The notes beneath the pieces are model-generated. The model did no database searches and was not told the origin of the DNA. It saw nothing but the letters and a program-made list of their open reading frames with translations. A stretch of 64,000 nt of DNA from Promerops cafer (lineage: Eukaryota > Chordata > Aves > Passeriformes > Nectariniidae): positions 47,485 to 111,484 of the forward strand of contig VZSE01002916.1 in assembly GCA_013398275.1 (NCBI GenBank). Direction: 5' to 3'. Each line of letters opens with the position of its first letter. Position 1 is the stretch's first letter. The translations under genes and the position numbers were made by a program. Below, in pieces: positions 49,580 to 61,700 of this stretch.

Positions 49580-52500
49580 TTACATTCGGGATCCTCGCTC
49601 CTGAAGAATCTGAAACAGAAGAGACCTTCTGTGAAAACTTTAGACAAGTTTAAATGCAAAAGTTTCTGTTCAGTCCTTGTTTTTTGCAGATGAAGGAAGC
49701 ACGGACTAATGCGAGAGCAGCTTGCAGGCTTTTTTGCCACAACAACTAATAAGCTGGTTAAGAGTGAGCCAGCCCCTTGTCTAGAAATCCTGCTCAGCTG
49801 CTTGCCAGAAGGTAAAGATGTTGCCTTTTGTTTCTATTCTGGGAAAAAGAAAAAAAAAGTGGATTCATAGAATGGTTTGGTTTGGAAGGGACCTTAAAGT
49901 TTATCTTGTTCCATGGCTCTGCCATGGGCAAGGACACCTTCCACTAGACCATGCTGCTCAGAGCCCCATCCAGCCTGGCCTTGAACACTTCCAGGGATGG
50001 GGAGGATTGAAAGAGAAAAAAAATCTTGTTTTTCCCTGCAGCATTCTTCAACCACGAAACTTGACTAACCTCAAAGGTCCTTGTTACTCTGTTCTCCCTC
50101 TTCAAGTTACTCTTTCCTTCAATATTATGGCCGTAATTTGAAGTGCACAAAGAGCCTTAACTCTTGTCCTACAGTGAATCATGAAATCTTCCAAGAGGGC
50201 GTGATAGAGAAGGCAATGGGAAAGCTGATCCACAGAACTACTGCTGCAGCTTGGTGCAGGAAAAGTTTTTCTTTCTAGAGGAATTCAAATTGATATATCT
50301 GAATAGGTGCCTTACCTTGGCCTTCTCACTTGGCTCCTTGACAATGCCATTGGTAGAATTGTTGAGCTCCCTGGACACAACACAGAGGAATTCTGCCTGG
50401 TCTTCATTTCCGTAGTTATAGGAAGATCCAATGCTGATCAGCTGTGCAACAGGAGACAGCCAAGGTAACTATCAATAAGTCTTGATTTTATTCCTACAGT
50501 TGCTGTGAGATAGGACTGTCCCGGGAGATCTGTTCTGGACGAAGTGTCCCCTGCAGCCCCCTCTGTGTGTGTGTGAGGCAGGGACACATCCGAACTCCAC
50601 AGCCCTCTAGTGGCACCTGGAGCCCCGGGAAAGAATTCCAGCTTGAAACTAATGCTGAACACAGCAGAACATTGCCCAGTTTCTGAGGGTGGAAAAAGGG
50701 AAAACAGATTGTGCAATATATAATATCCAGTTCACTCAGATGTGGGCAGGCATTGCAAATTGCCTGGTCCTTGCTGAACTCAGCTCATAACCTGCCTTGT
50801 GACTGGTGTGGAAATGGGAATTCTTTACCCCAGGCAGATGCTGGATTAACTGGGGACATGTGGCAAACAGACACTATCCTTTATGCGGATGCTGCCAAGA
50901 TGGAGTCTGGTATCTGTGTAAACGGGATTATATTCTACTACTGTTGTGTTGAGGGGGTCTGGACTCAATCCAAGAAATCCCATCTGTCTCATTCACCATT
51001 ATTACATTAAAAGGACATACTGGAGTGCAGAGCTAATTTGTCATTTACAACTCAGCTCTGCTTTCCAGAAAATAAATCCAAGTCATCTGGAGAAAGCATT
51101 GTGACTCTTACCAACTGTGTGTGTCCAGGAAACTTTAATGTGCAGTGTGCACCTTAACTTCCATGTCCAAATAGATTTTGGAAGAGCCAGCTCTATATTT
51201 ATAGATTATAGATTTGAAAAGGAAGGTTAGGAAAGATCTAAGGGTACAGGTTCCCATGAAAGGTACTGCCTGTAGCCTCAAGGTTTTGGGGGTGTAGATA
51301 CGGATGTGTGAAAGGCAGATTCTGTAAACTGCTGGACAGGAAAACCTGGGTGTTGGAGAACTGCGTTTTCATGGAGTAGTGAGTGGTTCTTGGTCACAAG
51401 ATTTCACTGTTTCCTCACAGTGGCAAGTTTTTGGCTGCCTCTCCACTCTGAGATAGTTTTCAGGCATCACAGAACAGATCCATAGGAACAACTGATGGGA
51501 AGTGCTAATCCTCTGCCTCACTTCATGTCAGCACATTTCCCACAGCATCCACTTGTACTGAAGCTGGACTAAATGGGAAGACATTGCTGTAATCCACAGA
51601 GCCTATTCTGTAATTTCTTAATATAACATAACACACAGGCCAGCTGGCTCCAGCTCTCCCTCCTCAGAAATGAGAGAACTGTGTTTGATTCCAGAAACCA
51701 AATGTGGAACTAATGCCATATGCAACTGCAGTGACACCCAGCCCTGGAACCAGCTGCATTGCAAAGACATCTGAAAGAAGTTCTCATGTCACTCAGTGCC
51801 TCTTTAGCAAATGCAGCAGTCGTGGCTTTGAGGTTCCAAGAAAGTTGTGCTGTGTTTTTTCATGGCTCTTGTAATTTTCCTGGACAGAACTGTTATATTG
51901 CAGCCTGGTGTATGTGATGAAATGCAGGAGAAGGGAAGAACTGCTCTAGGATTTGACAAGGAGACAAGAAGTCCTGAGAGAAAATGAAATCTCTCTGGCA
52001 GCTTGAGTGACTTCTGCTCTCCCCTGTCAGTAACTGGACACAAGTGGATTGCTGCTCAGGTCAGGCTGCTTATTCAGAAGAGCAGAGCAGTATGAAGTGC
52101 AACTCAACAGGCAACTCTGCTTATTCCACATCCAGTTTTCAAAGGAATTCTGCCATTCTTTGGTAATGGTACCTGTTCAAATTTCCATCCGTCGGACATG
52201 GTGGACACCATCTGTGTGAGCTCTTCCTCTTGGCACTGCAGCACTCTGTATACGTGTTTCACGGGTCCCTGGAGCACAGAGAACAATTGTTGTAGTTTAG
52301 TAATTGCTTTACTAGTATCACTCTAGAAAATTAATAAGCTGCTCCTGCTCTCGTCTTAGGAGCTCCACAGGCTTCCTAAGGGCTTTTTTATCCCACTGAT
52401 TCCAAAACAGACAAATATGCCTGGCACTCTTCTCTTAAAAGCTTTCTAGGTGTCTAAGCTACAGTGAAAGAAAAACTTCTTTAGCTTTCAAAGCCATTTG

Positions 52501-55227
52501 CTGCTTTTTGAAAACATCACAGGAAAATGTCACAGAGAGACAAAGGGAAGAAATGGTTTAGAGAAGGAAGAGTTTGAGCTGTTCTTTACCAAAGCAGTAT
52601 AATGGGTGCTTTATAACCACCCATTTCTGCTCCTGGCCCCTCTCCTGTAAGTATCCCTTGCCTTTCCCTACAGTGCTGAGATTACTCAGTGGTCTGTGCT
52701 TTAAAAAGCCACACTGGAGACTCTTTCCTAGCCATGCCCTGCATCCACCTAACTGCATTTATTGCCCTGTTACTGCTGAACCAAAGGAGTGCTACTGCAA
52801 GGGCCTGCAGCCATGCTTGTCCTCCTGTGCCACAGAACTGACTCCGTAACCCAGAGCTGCATTACTTGAGAGGTTCTGTTCTCATTGTCCCGTATCCGCT
52901 CCTTCACCAGCCGCACAAGGGACGCGATGTTGTAGAACTCAGCCTCTTCCAGCACCCCTGAAGAGGAACCCAAAGCACAAATTCTGTTACTTTGCACAGG
53001 GTAGAATGATGATGATTCTGTCATAAGGATGCAAACCTGCTCCTGACTCCAAATCTAGCCCAAATGTCAGAATCCCAAATGCGCCACCCACCTCCTGCTC
53101 CCAGGCTAGGAGAAAATGCCTGACTAGCTGTCACCTCCTTTTGTGACTTAAGAGGATCTTTAAGAAAGATTATTCCCCTTTCCCTGGGATTATCAGAAAT
53201 CTCATGGTACAATGTCTATTTCTTCATCCAGCCCCATCAAGGGAAAGCCCTCAGACCTGCCTGTTTGGGGAGAACCATGGTCTGTGAGGGGCAGATGGGC
53301 TGTAAGAGACCTTAGTGACAGGGTGTGCTGTGAGCTGCAGCCCTTGCATTGGAGAAGACAGAGAATCTGATGACTTAATCCCTGCTAATGAGCAATTAAC
53401 AGTACTAACAGCACTCCTGGAAAATGTGCTCACACCCTCACACCAGTCTTTGGTGAGGGCTCCTGGATGTGCTATCAAACAGCACTTCCAGCCTTTCCTG
53501 GTGTTTTTCTCCTACCTTCCTCTGCAAGCTCCTTGTTGATGATGAGCTTCCCGTGCCGGAGGTAGTTCAGTATCGGACCAAAGTACGTGGGGTCTCTGTC
53601 AATGAGATAGGCCCCTGTCTCATCCTGAGAACAAAACAGGGATGGCTCAGTGGTACCAGGAAGAAATAATTTCAATCTACACAATAAATTGAACAGATTC
53701 TCTTTGAGAACCTGGACTCATTTGCCTGTAGGAGGCATACAAATGATGCTACATTTAAACCATTTTTCTTTTTCAGTATCTGATCTATGAACGTTGCAGC
53801 CCCAGTAATGCTGGCAGATGCCTTACATGAAGAACTTGTACACACAGTTTATGGACCTGGATAAAAAAGCTGGGACTAGGAGGGCTTTTTGACTGCAGTA
53901 AGAACCAAAACCTGGCAGCTGTGTTCTGGCTAAGCCTGTTCTCCAGACTAGTTTAACTAGGAGACTCTGGAAGAAAATGGGATCTCCAGTTCTAGCAAAA
54001 GGCACCTGACAGCCAAAACAATTCATTTGTTTTCCCCCTTTCCACTACTGCAAACACACATTGCAATGCTCCAGCCATGTGTCCAGCAATACAACAACTA
54101 TTGGCATTATATAGCCAACAACTGACAGCCAAAAACATCTCTTGAGCAGCTTTGAAGCACTGACAAGCCCTTTGCAGAACTCTCACATCCCTCTCTTAAT
54201 GACTTTAAAGCATTGTTTCTCCTGCCAATCTACTCTAAAGCAATAAGAAACTGTGCAAACCCACTCTGAAATGTCTCCTCTCCTCACTGATGCTGCTGAT
54301 ATTTCAATCACAACCAGGATTTATCTTATGATTAAACTCTGAATGGAGCAGCAACAGACTCGACCAATTCTGGCTGACCCACTCACAACATATTTACAAC
54401 ACCTTGTGCAGCTGATCCTATGGAAAAATCTGCAATTGCAAGAGTAATTGTTTGCAAAATCCTTACAATAAACTGCAGTGACTTCAAAACTGTTCAGCTA
54501 TGCAAGGAATGTGCACCATGATCTTTTATGAGATCGAAGTGAAATATATTAAAAACCAAACCAACAACAAACATGCTCAGGGTGAGAAATGGTAACATTC
54601 CTGTTTCTAGGAGTTTCCTTCCCTGCTGTAACTACTGTGGGAATGTGGGTTGCTCCTTGAGCGGAATCCATGGGAGGTGGAGGGATCAGAACCTGTGGCA
54701 TCTGGGTGTCACAGGCACGAGGCCAGAGCCCAGTCCCGTTCTTGGGGATGCCACCACCTCCCTGACCGTGGGACACGAGAGACAAGCCGATGATGTGTCA
54801 GAGTGACGTGCCCCAGAACCGTGGGAGATCGGCCCATCCACAGCCCGGCCCCGGGACCGTACAGGAGGCTCGGGGACAACGGCAACCGGGGGTGTCCCGC
54901 CGCCCACGGGACAAGCCTGGGCACCCTGGTGACACCGGCTGCCGTGGCGACTCAGGGAGGGGCTGTTCCGGTGTGGGAGGGGTCCCGGTCCCGCCGCGGC
55001 CTCACCTTGTCGGAGCCGAGCTCGGGCCCGTCCTGGCAGCAAAGACGGCACAGGAAGGACTTGGGCTCCCGGCACAGCGTCTGCCGGGTGCTCACGAAAT
55101 ACGTGCCGCCCACGTTCAGCCGCACCCACTTGGAGGTGGCGGCGGGCGGGGACAGCGCCCCGGCGGACCCCGCCGCCGCTCCAGCCGCGCGGGGGCTGGG
55201 CGGCCCCGGTGCTCCCCCAGGACCCGG
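49580..55227 (-). CDS. KCTD2: BTB/POZ domain protein KCTD2, 5'-partial
   Basis: Six exons on the minus strand: 55227-55006 (5' incomplete), 53624-53516, 52957-52866, 52268-52173, 50441-50316 and 49609-49580. They give 224 residues, against about 263 in human. KCTD2, KCTD5 and KCTD17 are substrate adaptors for CUL3 ubiquitin ligase (family knowledge). The BTB/T1 domain starts at WVRLNVGGTYFV (residue 34 of the partial protein) and includes EPKSFLCRLCC, GAYLIDRDPTYFGPILNYLR and EAEFYNIASLVRLVKERI. The C-terminal region has VKHVYRVLQCQEEELTQMV, SIGSSYNYGNEDQAEFLCVV and the end QERGSRM. The preceding Pro/Gly/Ala-rich N-terminus runs into the single N at 55231, so the start codon and about 39 residues are missing from the assembly, not from the gene. 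It is divergent from ATP5PD. Confidence 0.94.
49863..50004 (-). repeat. CR1 LINE 3' end in KCTD2 intron 5
   Basis: Reads TCATAGAATGGTTTGGTTTG, GGAAGGGACCTTAAAG, GGACACCTTCCACTAGACCA and GGCCTTGAACACTTCCAGGG. This is the reverse complement of the avian CR1 3' end, so the element is on the minus strand. Confidence 0.93.
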
Positions 55228-55230
55228 GCT

Positions 55231-55231
55231 N
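55231..55231. other. Single-base N join in KCTD2/ATP5PD promoter
   Basis: One N separates KCTD2 coding sequence (left) from the ATP5PD promoter (right) with no intervening KCTD2 start codon. An unsized gap is therefore likely, and GC-rich sequence is missing. Confidence 0.85.
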
Positions 55232-55314
55232 GATGAAGTCGCGTTTTGATTGGGCGTCGGGAGCCGAGGGGGCGGTACTTCCGGCGGCGGGGACTGCGGT
55301 GTCGGTCAGTGAAG
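55232..55314 (+). promoter_or_regulatory. Bidirectional KCTD2/ATP5PD promoter and ATP5PD non-coding exon 1
   Basis: An inverted CCAAT box (ATTGG, about 55249), a GC box and an ETS-type CTTCCGG (55278-55284) lie within 60 bp, with no TATA box. A 5'UTR exon ends at a good donor (GAAG then GTGAGA, 55314/55315). The matching acceptor is at 55723, 8 nt before the ATG. This fits a CpG-island promoter shared with KCTD2. Confidence 0.65.
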
Positions 55315-55731
55315 GTGAGAGCGGGGCCGGGAAGGGGGATCGGGAGGGGCTCCGGGAAAGGGGTCCCGGGGGCGGAGAGCGGTCGGGGATCCGGAATCCC
55401 GAGGCTGGGGGACAGGATAGGACAGGCTGGGGACGTCCTGGGTGTTGGGAGGCTGGTGGGAGAGGACGAGGGCCAGCGTGAGGTCGCGGCCGGGCTCATG
55501 AGCGACCCCCGTGTCCCAGTCCCCCAGTGTCCACAGTCTCTCTGTGTCCCGGTCTCCCAGGGTCCCCGTCCCGTTCCGTGACCCGACTCCTTTCGTGTCC
55601 CCGTGGCCCGTGCCCCGTGGCCCGCCCCATCCCGCCCCCTCGGTGCCGCGTTCCCGACCAGAGCCGCCCTCCCCAGTCCCGGTCCCCGCCGGCGCTGTGA
55701 CCCACCGGTGTCTCCCGGGCCAGGCGGCGCC

Positions 55732-57753
55732 ATGGCGGGACGCAAAGCTGCCCTTAAGGCCGTGGACTGGGCGGCCTTCGCCGAGCGAGTGCCCCCGAAC
55801 CAGCGAGCCATGTTCAACGCGCTGAAGACCCGCAACGATGCGCTGACGGCCCGGTGAGTGCCCGCCCCGCTCCGGCAGGGCCCGCTCAGCCCTCGCCCAG
55901 CCACCCAGCTGTGAGTGCTGGTCTCTCTCGCTGTCTGTGGTCCCGCAGGAGTGGCCTCGCAGGTATTAAAACAGGTCACCTTGAGGCAGCTGATGGCTTT
56001 TTTTGGCAAATCACCTTTAGTTAATCTTCCCCAGAGTAAACCCGTAGCTGCAGTTCTGTGAATGCACTTTGCTTTGGCACAGGCTTTGTCACTGTTAAAT
56101 GCTCTAAAATACATGTGCGGTTCTCAAATCCTTTACCATCCTCTGCCTGATACAAGTGCTGGCTGTTGCAGGGAATCTTGCTCATTGCTTCTGGCTCAGT
56201 GTTGTGAAACAGCCTTGTCCTTCCTTAAGGGTTGCACACAGAGGGGCTGAGTGAAGTGGGGCAGAGCTGCAGGCTGAGCTCTGCCTGTCTGTCCACAGGA
56301 GCCTGTTCCAAGGGCAGAGGGATTTGCAGAAATGGCTTGTTTCAAACCTGAGAACACCTAAACTAAACATAGCAGGCTGTGCTGACACTCAGGTTCTGCT
56401 CATGGCTACTGTGCTCCATCCCTTCAGGTTGGCTGCGCTGCCAGAGAAGCCCCCAGCCATCGACTGGGCTTTCTACAAAGCTAATGTCGCCAAAGCTGGA
56501 ATGGTGGATGAGTTCCAGAAGAAGGTCAGTCTCCTTGCCAGCTGCATATTGCTCTTTGGAGTTTAATTGGGGCATTCAGAAGAAAACACCAGGATTAGCA
56601 GAGGAGGTTGGCTGTGTCACTATGAAAATTTGCCATCTAAGACTGGAGGCACCCACTGAGCTCAGATGGGTCTGGGAGCTTTGTGTTGGGGGCAATAACC
56701 CTGTGATAACGTAAGTCTGTTGTGTTGGATGTTCCAGCTTCCTTACAGTTCTGTGAGGAATGGGTGGTGGTGTGTGTCCTGGGGGTGGTGGGTGGGTCAG
56801 AGGAGATGGCTGGAAGCTCCTGGGTGAGCAAGTGCTGCTTGGGAGGGACAGGGGACAGCTGCACTGATCACTTTTAGCTCATTACCTTACATGGTCATGA
56901 GCAAATCCTAGGAAGAAAGGAGGGAATGCTCCCTTGCTCCTAGGGAAGATACCTCGATGTGAAAGACTGTTTCAGTCAAACAAACCTTATAAAAATTTGT
57001 CTTTCAATTTACAGTTCAGTGCGCTAAAGGTTCCTGAGCCAGTGGATACACAAACTGCCAAGATCGATGCCCAGGAGAAGGAAGCTGTAAGTGAACCATT
57101 CCCTACTGCTGGGGTTATCCCTGCCTTCTATGGGGATGGGAAGGGGTGAGAGGGAGTGGATGTTCTAGATGTGCCCCTGCACAGGCAGGGCAGCCTGAGC
57201 CAGGGCACAGCTCTGCCCTTCACACATGCCCCTGGCTTTCTGAGCAAGGGGGTCCCTGCACAGGGAAGGGTTTGGCTGTTTGGGGTCTGTTGGAGATTCC
57301 ATCAGTTACCCAGTGTAACAATGATGGATTTTAATGCCAACTGAAAGCATGGTGGGGGTGTGTGTGCAGGTTCACTCTGGGTCAGTGTCTTTATCATAAC
57401 CACACTCCCCACGTCCTCTGCTCTCCCCAGGCCAAGAGCACTGCTGAGTACGTCCAGGCTTCCAAAGCCCGCATAGCCCAGTATGAGCAGCAGGTGAGGC
57501 TGGACTTTGCTTAGGGAATATTCTCTGGACCCCACCCTGGCACACCCCTTGCTCTCCTGGGTGTGCTTTGCTCCTTCCTGCTGACCACTGACTTGTGATG
57601 TGTCTGTCCCTGCTCCTACAGCTCCAGAAGCTCAAGAACATGATTCCCTTTGAACAGATGACATTTGAAGACTTGAGTGAAGCCTTCCCTGAAACCAAAC
57701 TGAACAAGGAGAAGTATCCATACTGGCCTCACAAGCCAATTGCTGATCTGTAA
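55732..57753 (+). CDS. ATP5PD: ATP synthase peripheral stalk subunit d
   Basis: Five coding exons: 55732-55853, 56428-56524, 57015-57086, 57431-57493 and 57622-57753. They join to 161 residues, exactly the human length. A non-coding exon ends at 55314. Subunit d is part of the peripheral stalk that holds F1 against rotation in mitochondrial F1Fo-ATP synthase (family knowledge). Visible hallmarks are the start MAGRKAALKAVDWAAFAERV, then AIDWAFYKANVAKAGMVDEF, ARIAQYEQQ, PFEQMTFEDLSEAFPETKL and the end KYPYWPHKPIADL. The protein is helical, charged and lacks a cleavable presequence, as in mammals. The ATG sits in a strong context (GCGCCATGG). It is convergent with the Cys-loop receptor gene. Confidence 0.96.
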
Positions 57754-57800
57754 ACTGGTCAGGGAGCAGTTTAATAACTGTCAGACTCCATGATCTTATA

Positions 57801-57806
57801 AATAAA
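57801..57806 (+). promoter_or_regulatory. ATP5PD poly(A) signal
   Basis: AATAAA 48 nt after the ATP5PD stop, followed by TG/TCTG-rich sequence (57813-57824) typical of a downstream element. It gives a short 3'UTR, as in mammals. Confidence 0.85.
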
Positions 57807-57829
57807 GAGCTTTCTCTGTCTGTGGCTTA

Positions 57830-58668
57830 GATCTTAGACACGAGTTCTGAGTAACGTGGAGCAATACAGTAACTTGCAAACATTCCACTTTTCCTGGATT
57901 TTGTGTTTTCTACCCATGAGCTTGTTTTGGTAGCAGGGACCAAGTTCCCTGTCCCGCTGATGAAACTGAGCCCTGTGAAATGCAAAGAAACCTCCTGGCC
58001 CTCTCTGTAACCACAAGGTGCAGGGAATGGAATTCTCCTGCGCTTGCAGGCAGACATTTACTTGCTCTGAAGTTGAACGTTGTGTGGGCCTCTGAGATGC
58101 TGGAGTGTATTTGGCAGTGATTTGTGTGTGTCTGGAGTGTCTCAGGACTTCTACAGGCACAGGTCTGGGGCTGTTTTCTGGGCTGATTGTGATTGTTTAG
58201 GAGAAGCCAATTGCAAAAGGAGTTGAAGGAATGTTGGTGTGTTGAGATGCACATTAAAAAGTTACTTTTTAAAGTTATTTTTAAAAACACTTAATCATGG
58301 TGCTCCTTTTCTCTTTGCCCTGGATTTCTGAATGCTGCTGATCTCACTGGAACTCACAGAAACAATAGTAAAGACTTATATTGTTTTATTTAATAATCTG
58401 AGGTGGAATTCTTAAACACCTTCCCTCAAGATGGAAACTCCTCTAAGAGAAGGCAGTCAACCCCCTTTCCTCTTGGTCATGTTTGAAGTCAGAATTGCAG
58501 ATAGGTAGAATGAAGGTGTTATCCCCAGATTTTATGACTATTTTATTCAAATACCTTAGTAGCTCACAGAATACTACAAGAACATCTGTAGTTCTACTGA
58601 ACCAGAGTACAAAGCACTATGCATGCAGATCTCTGGTCCTGTGGCTGTGGATTTTAATTTAATTTAGT
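57830..58668. other. Spacer between convergent ATP5PD and Cys-loop receptor genes
   Basis: About 840 bp with no recognisable gene. It is AT-rich towards the right, with additional minus-strand AATAAA copies near 58385 and 58540 that could be distal poly(A) sites of the receptor gene. Confidence 0.5.
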
Positions 58669-58674
58669 TTTATT
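58669..58674 (-). promoter_or_regulatory. Candidate poly(A) signal of the Cys-loop receptor gene
   Basis: Minus-strand AATAAA about 107 nt after the receptor stop codon; the nearest such hexamer. Confidence 0.6.
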
Positions 58675-58780
58675 CAGGCAACTGAACTGCAGCTCTGTGA
58701 ATTGAGCAGGAGCAAATTACAGCAGGGGGTCAAGCAACACAGTAGAGAACAACTGAGCTGGTACTGGGCAGACCTGATCT

Positions 58781-61700
58781 TCAGCTGCTCCATTTTACAG
58801 AAATCACAGTAAAAAAGAACAGGGACAGGAAGAGGTGGCTGTAGAGAAGCACCTTCTCCAGAACTGGCAGAAACGGGTCCAGCTCCTGCAGCTGCCAGAG
58901 GCGCTTGGTAGGCTGCCCTTGTCCCTGGGCCTTCTTGGGAGGGTGCAGCAGCTGGGGACCCCCCTTGGCCAGATTGCCCGGGGGTCTCTTGAGCAGCTCG
59001 TGTGGGTCTGCAGGGAGCAAAGGGCAGTGTCAGCACAGCAGGGCCACCATGGCTACACTGCCTGGGGCACTGTTTGCCCTGAGGAAACCCACCCTGGCTC
59101 CAACACACGTGCAGGAAAATGCCCTGAACCTACTCTGTTAAAGGTGTTAAGGGTTGTTTTACCTTGCTGGAAGCTTCTGAGGACCTTGTCCAAGCGCAGG
59201 GATTTGCGCTGCTGGTACAACAGGAAGAAGGTGTCTAATACAGCCATGATCATGAGCAGGAAGGTGCCAAGGAAAAACACCACTGCAGAACAACAGGAAA
59301 ACAGAAAGCTCTGGATAATTGGCATTTTCTTACATTCCATTGCCTGGTGGGGAACAGGGAAAGTCTAACTCCAGCAAGCTAATCAAGCTTAGCTGTTCAT
59401 GACTTCAGTGTTCATGAACGTGTCTATAAACACCCAAAGACCTTCCTTAGGGCTAGTACCTGGGTGAAAATCAGGATTTATTCAATAAAGGTGAGTACCT
59501 ATTATGGGTGGTTTGTTGGAGGAAGTTGGGAGGCTGTTGTTGAGAATCACAGCCAGCATGGAGCTGCCAAGGATGATGGCAATCTGGAAGTTGATTTTCT
59601 CCTCGAGAGAGCTGGGTCCAAACAACACAGCCATGTCCAGCAAGTACAAGGCACACGTTGGGAGGATCAAGTTCAGAATGTAGAGAGTGGGTCGTCTCTC
59701 CATGGAAATCTGTTGAGGAAGGTGGGTAAAATTTTATGAGCAGATGACTCAATGTGTTGGCAAATGCTGGTCCCCTAATGTAAAAAACCGTCTTGTTTTA
59801 TACTGGTTTTTTTGGTGCCAAATCAGTGCAATATAATATGGAAGTGCCGCCATACCACGTAGGTGACCACAGAAAATCCTTTGTCGTCCACTCTTTCTGT
59901 GTATTCAAGGATGCTCAGGTTGGTGAACTTCCATTCTCCATCAGTTAGGAAGAAACTCTGGCTGTCTTTCATGATCTCAGCTGGTGTCCGTCTCGTCTTC
60001 ATGACAAAGTCTGTTACTGCTTGGGCAGGAGGCAGGGGAGGGAGGGAAGTTGAAGAATTTAGGAATTTATTAGAAGTCAGTTATTCCTCTCCCTTTCCCA
60101 CCCAACTGAGGGTGTGTGCAGACAGGGAGGGGGAAGGTTTCACGCACTGCTTGGGTTTCTCAGCCCATGAGGGAGAAATTAAAAAGGTCTTTGTGAAGAG
60201 TCTTGGCTGGACCTCTGGGAATGTGGAACAGAGGGGAAACATCTAGTGAATTAGGGCAGTTGTCCTTTGTGGATGAGACTGGGAAGATTTTGTGTCACCT
60301 CTGCTTATATTTCAGCCTTTCCTGGGATGAACTCTAACTGCAGTTTGAATCCCTGAAACTGTCCTTTTAATGGTTGGATTTGATGCCCTTGGAAATATTT
60401 TCCAACCTTAGGATTCTATGATTAATTTCCTCCCATTTCCATGGCTTTCAGGTGTTTTTAAAGATCAGTCCTGCAAATTTCTATGTGAACAAGTAGCAGT
60501 TTTGCAGGAAGCCTCCTGGTCTCAGGTCTCTTGGTTTGTAGAAACCAGTCCTGGGAGGGGCTTGCCACAGAATATCCAGATTGTTCCAGAGATGTTGCTG
60601 GGAAATGTGCCAGCACAGAATGGCAGCATTTTAACTCATCTTCCCTGGTCTCATATGACCTCAACCCCACTGTGAGCATGTGGTCCTGCTCAGGATCCAA
60701 GGAGTTACCAGAGCCCATCTCATCTAGTCCTTCTCCAAATTCAGCCCAGAGGTGGTAAAGCTCAGCCTGCAGCTGTACCTGGGTAGAGGAATGAAGCTAT
60801 GCTCAAGTTGCACATCTGGGTGTCGAAGGGGAACTTGACGATTATCAAACTGCATGTCAGGGTGACCTGGTAGGGCCGGGTGGAGTTGAAGCTGCCGTTG
60901 TGCATGAGGACCATGTAATTCAGCTCTGGGTTTTGCCCGTTCACTCTGGAGGGAACAGATAGGGAGAGTAACTGAGCCTGAGATGCTGCCTGTGCTCCAG
61001 TCCCATAAACCCAGGCTGTGAACGCCCTGTTGGGGGGCTCTGAGCCATCATCCAGCCATGGGATGCAGCAGGAGGAGAGGAAACTAGGGCTGGGAGAAGG
61101 GCTCATGAGCCTTTTGGGACCAAGGTTTGCTGTAGCTCCGCACCTCCTGAGCACCTCCTGCCTCTCTGCCCTCTGCTTCCTGCCCTCACCAGGGCAGGGG
61201 CTCATTCCTGGCTCTGCCTCCCACTCCTTTCTCCCTCTGGAGAGCTGGTGGAGGTGCCCATCCCTCTGTCAGACCCTCAGTGCTCTGCCCTGTATCTTTC
61301 CACACACTACTAAAGGTCACTTTATTCCACAGCAGTACTGGTTTCTGCTGCTTCCTCAGCTTTAGCTACAGCCCAGATGGGATATTTCAGGAGCTGTTGC
61401 AGTAGTACAGAGCCACTAAGTGCTTTGTATAAATGGTGGTCACCATTAATCTAAATTAGGAGGCTCTCAGTTACAGAGAGCTCAAGAGAACAACTTTTAG
61501 CCATCTGAGTTTATCCCATTTCCTATATTATAATCAACAGTTTGCATCCATTGTATTTCTGTTAAGCCAGTGAATAAAAATGAAAGGGGAACCTACCGCT
61601 CTAAGATGAAGACGGGGGGTGACCAATACGTATCCATGGGCAGAACAATTTCAGAAATGTTACAGAAATCCTGTGGGTCCCAGGTTGCAAAAGGGTTTTG

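Noticed and set aside
55116..56114. 332-residue minus-strand open frame over the KCTD2/ATP5PD promoter
   Set aside because: It crosses an N, is in the wrong frame for KCTD2 and is antisense to ATP5PD exon 2; GC-rich shadow frame.
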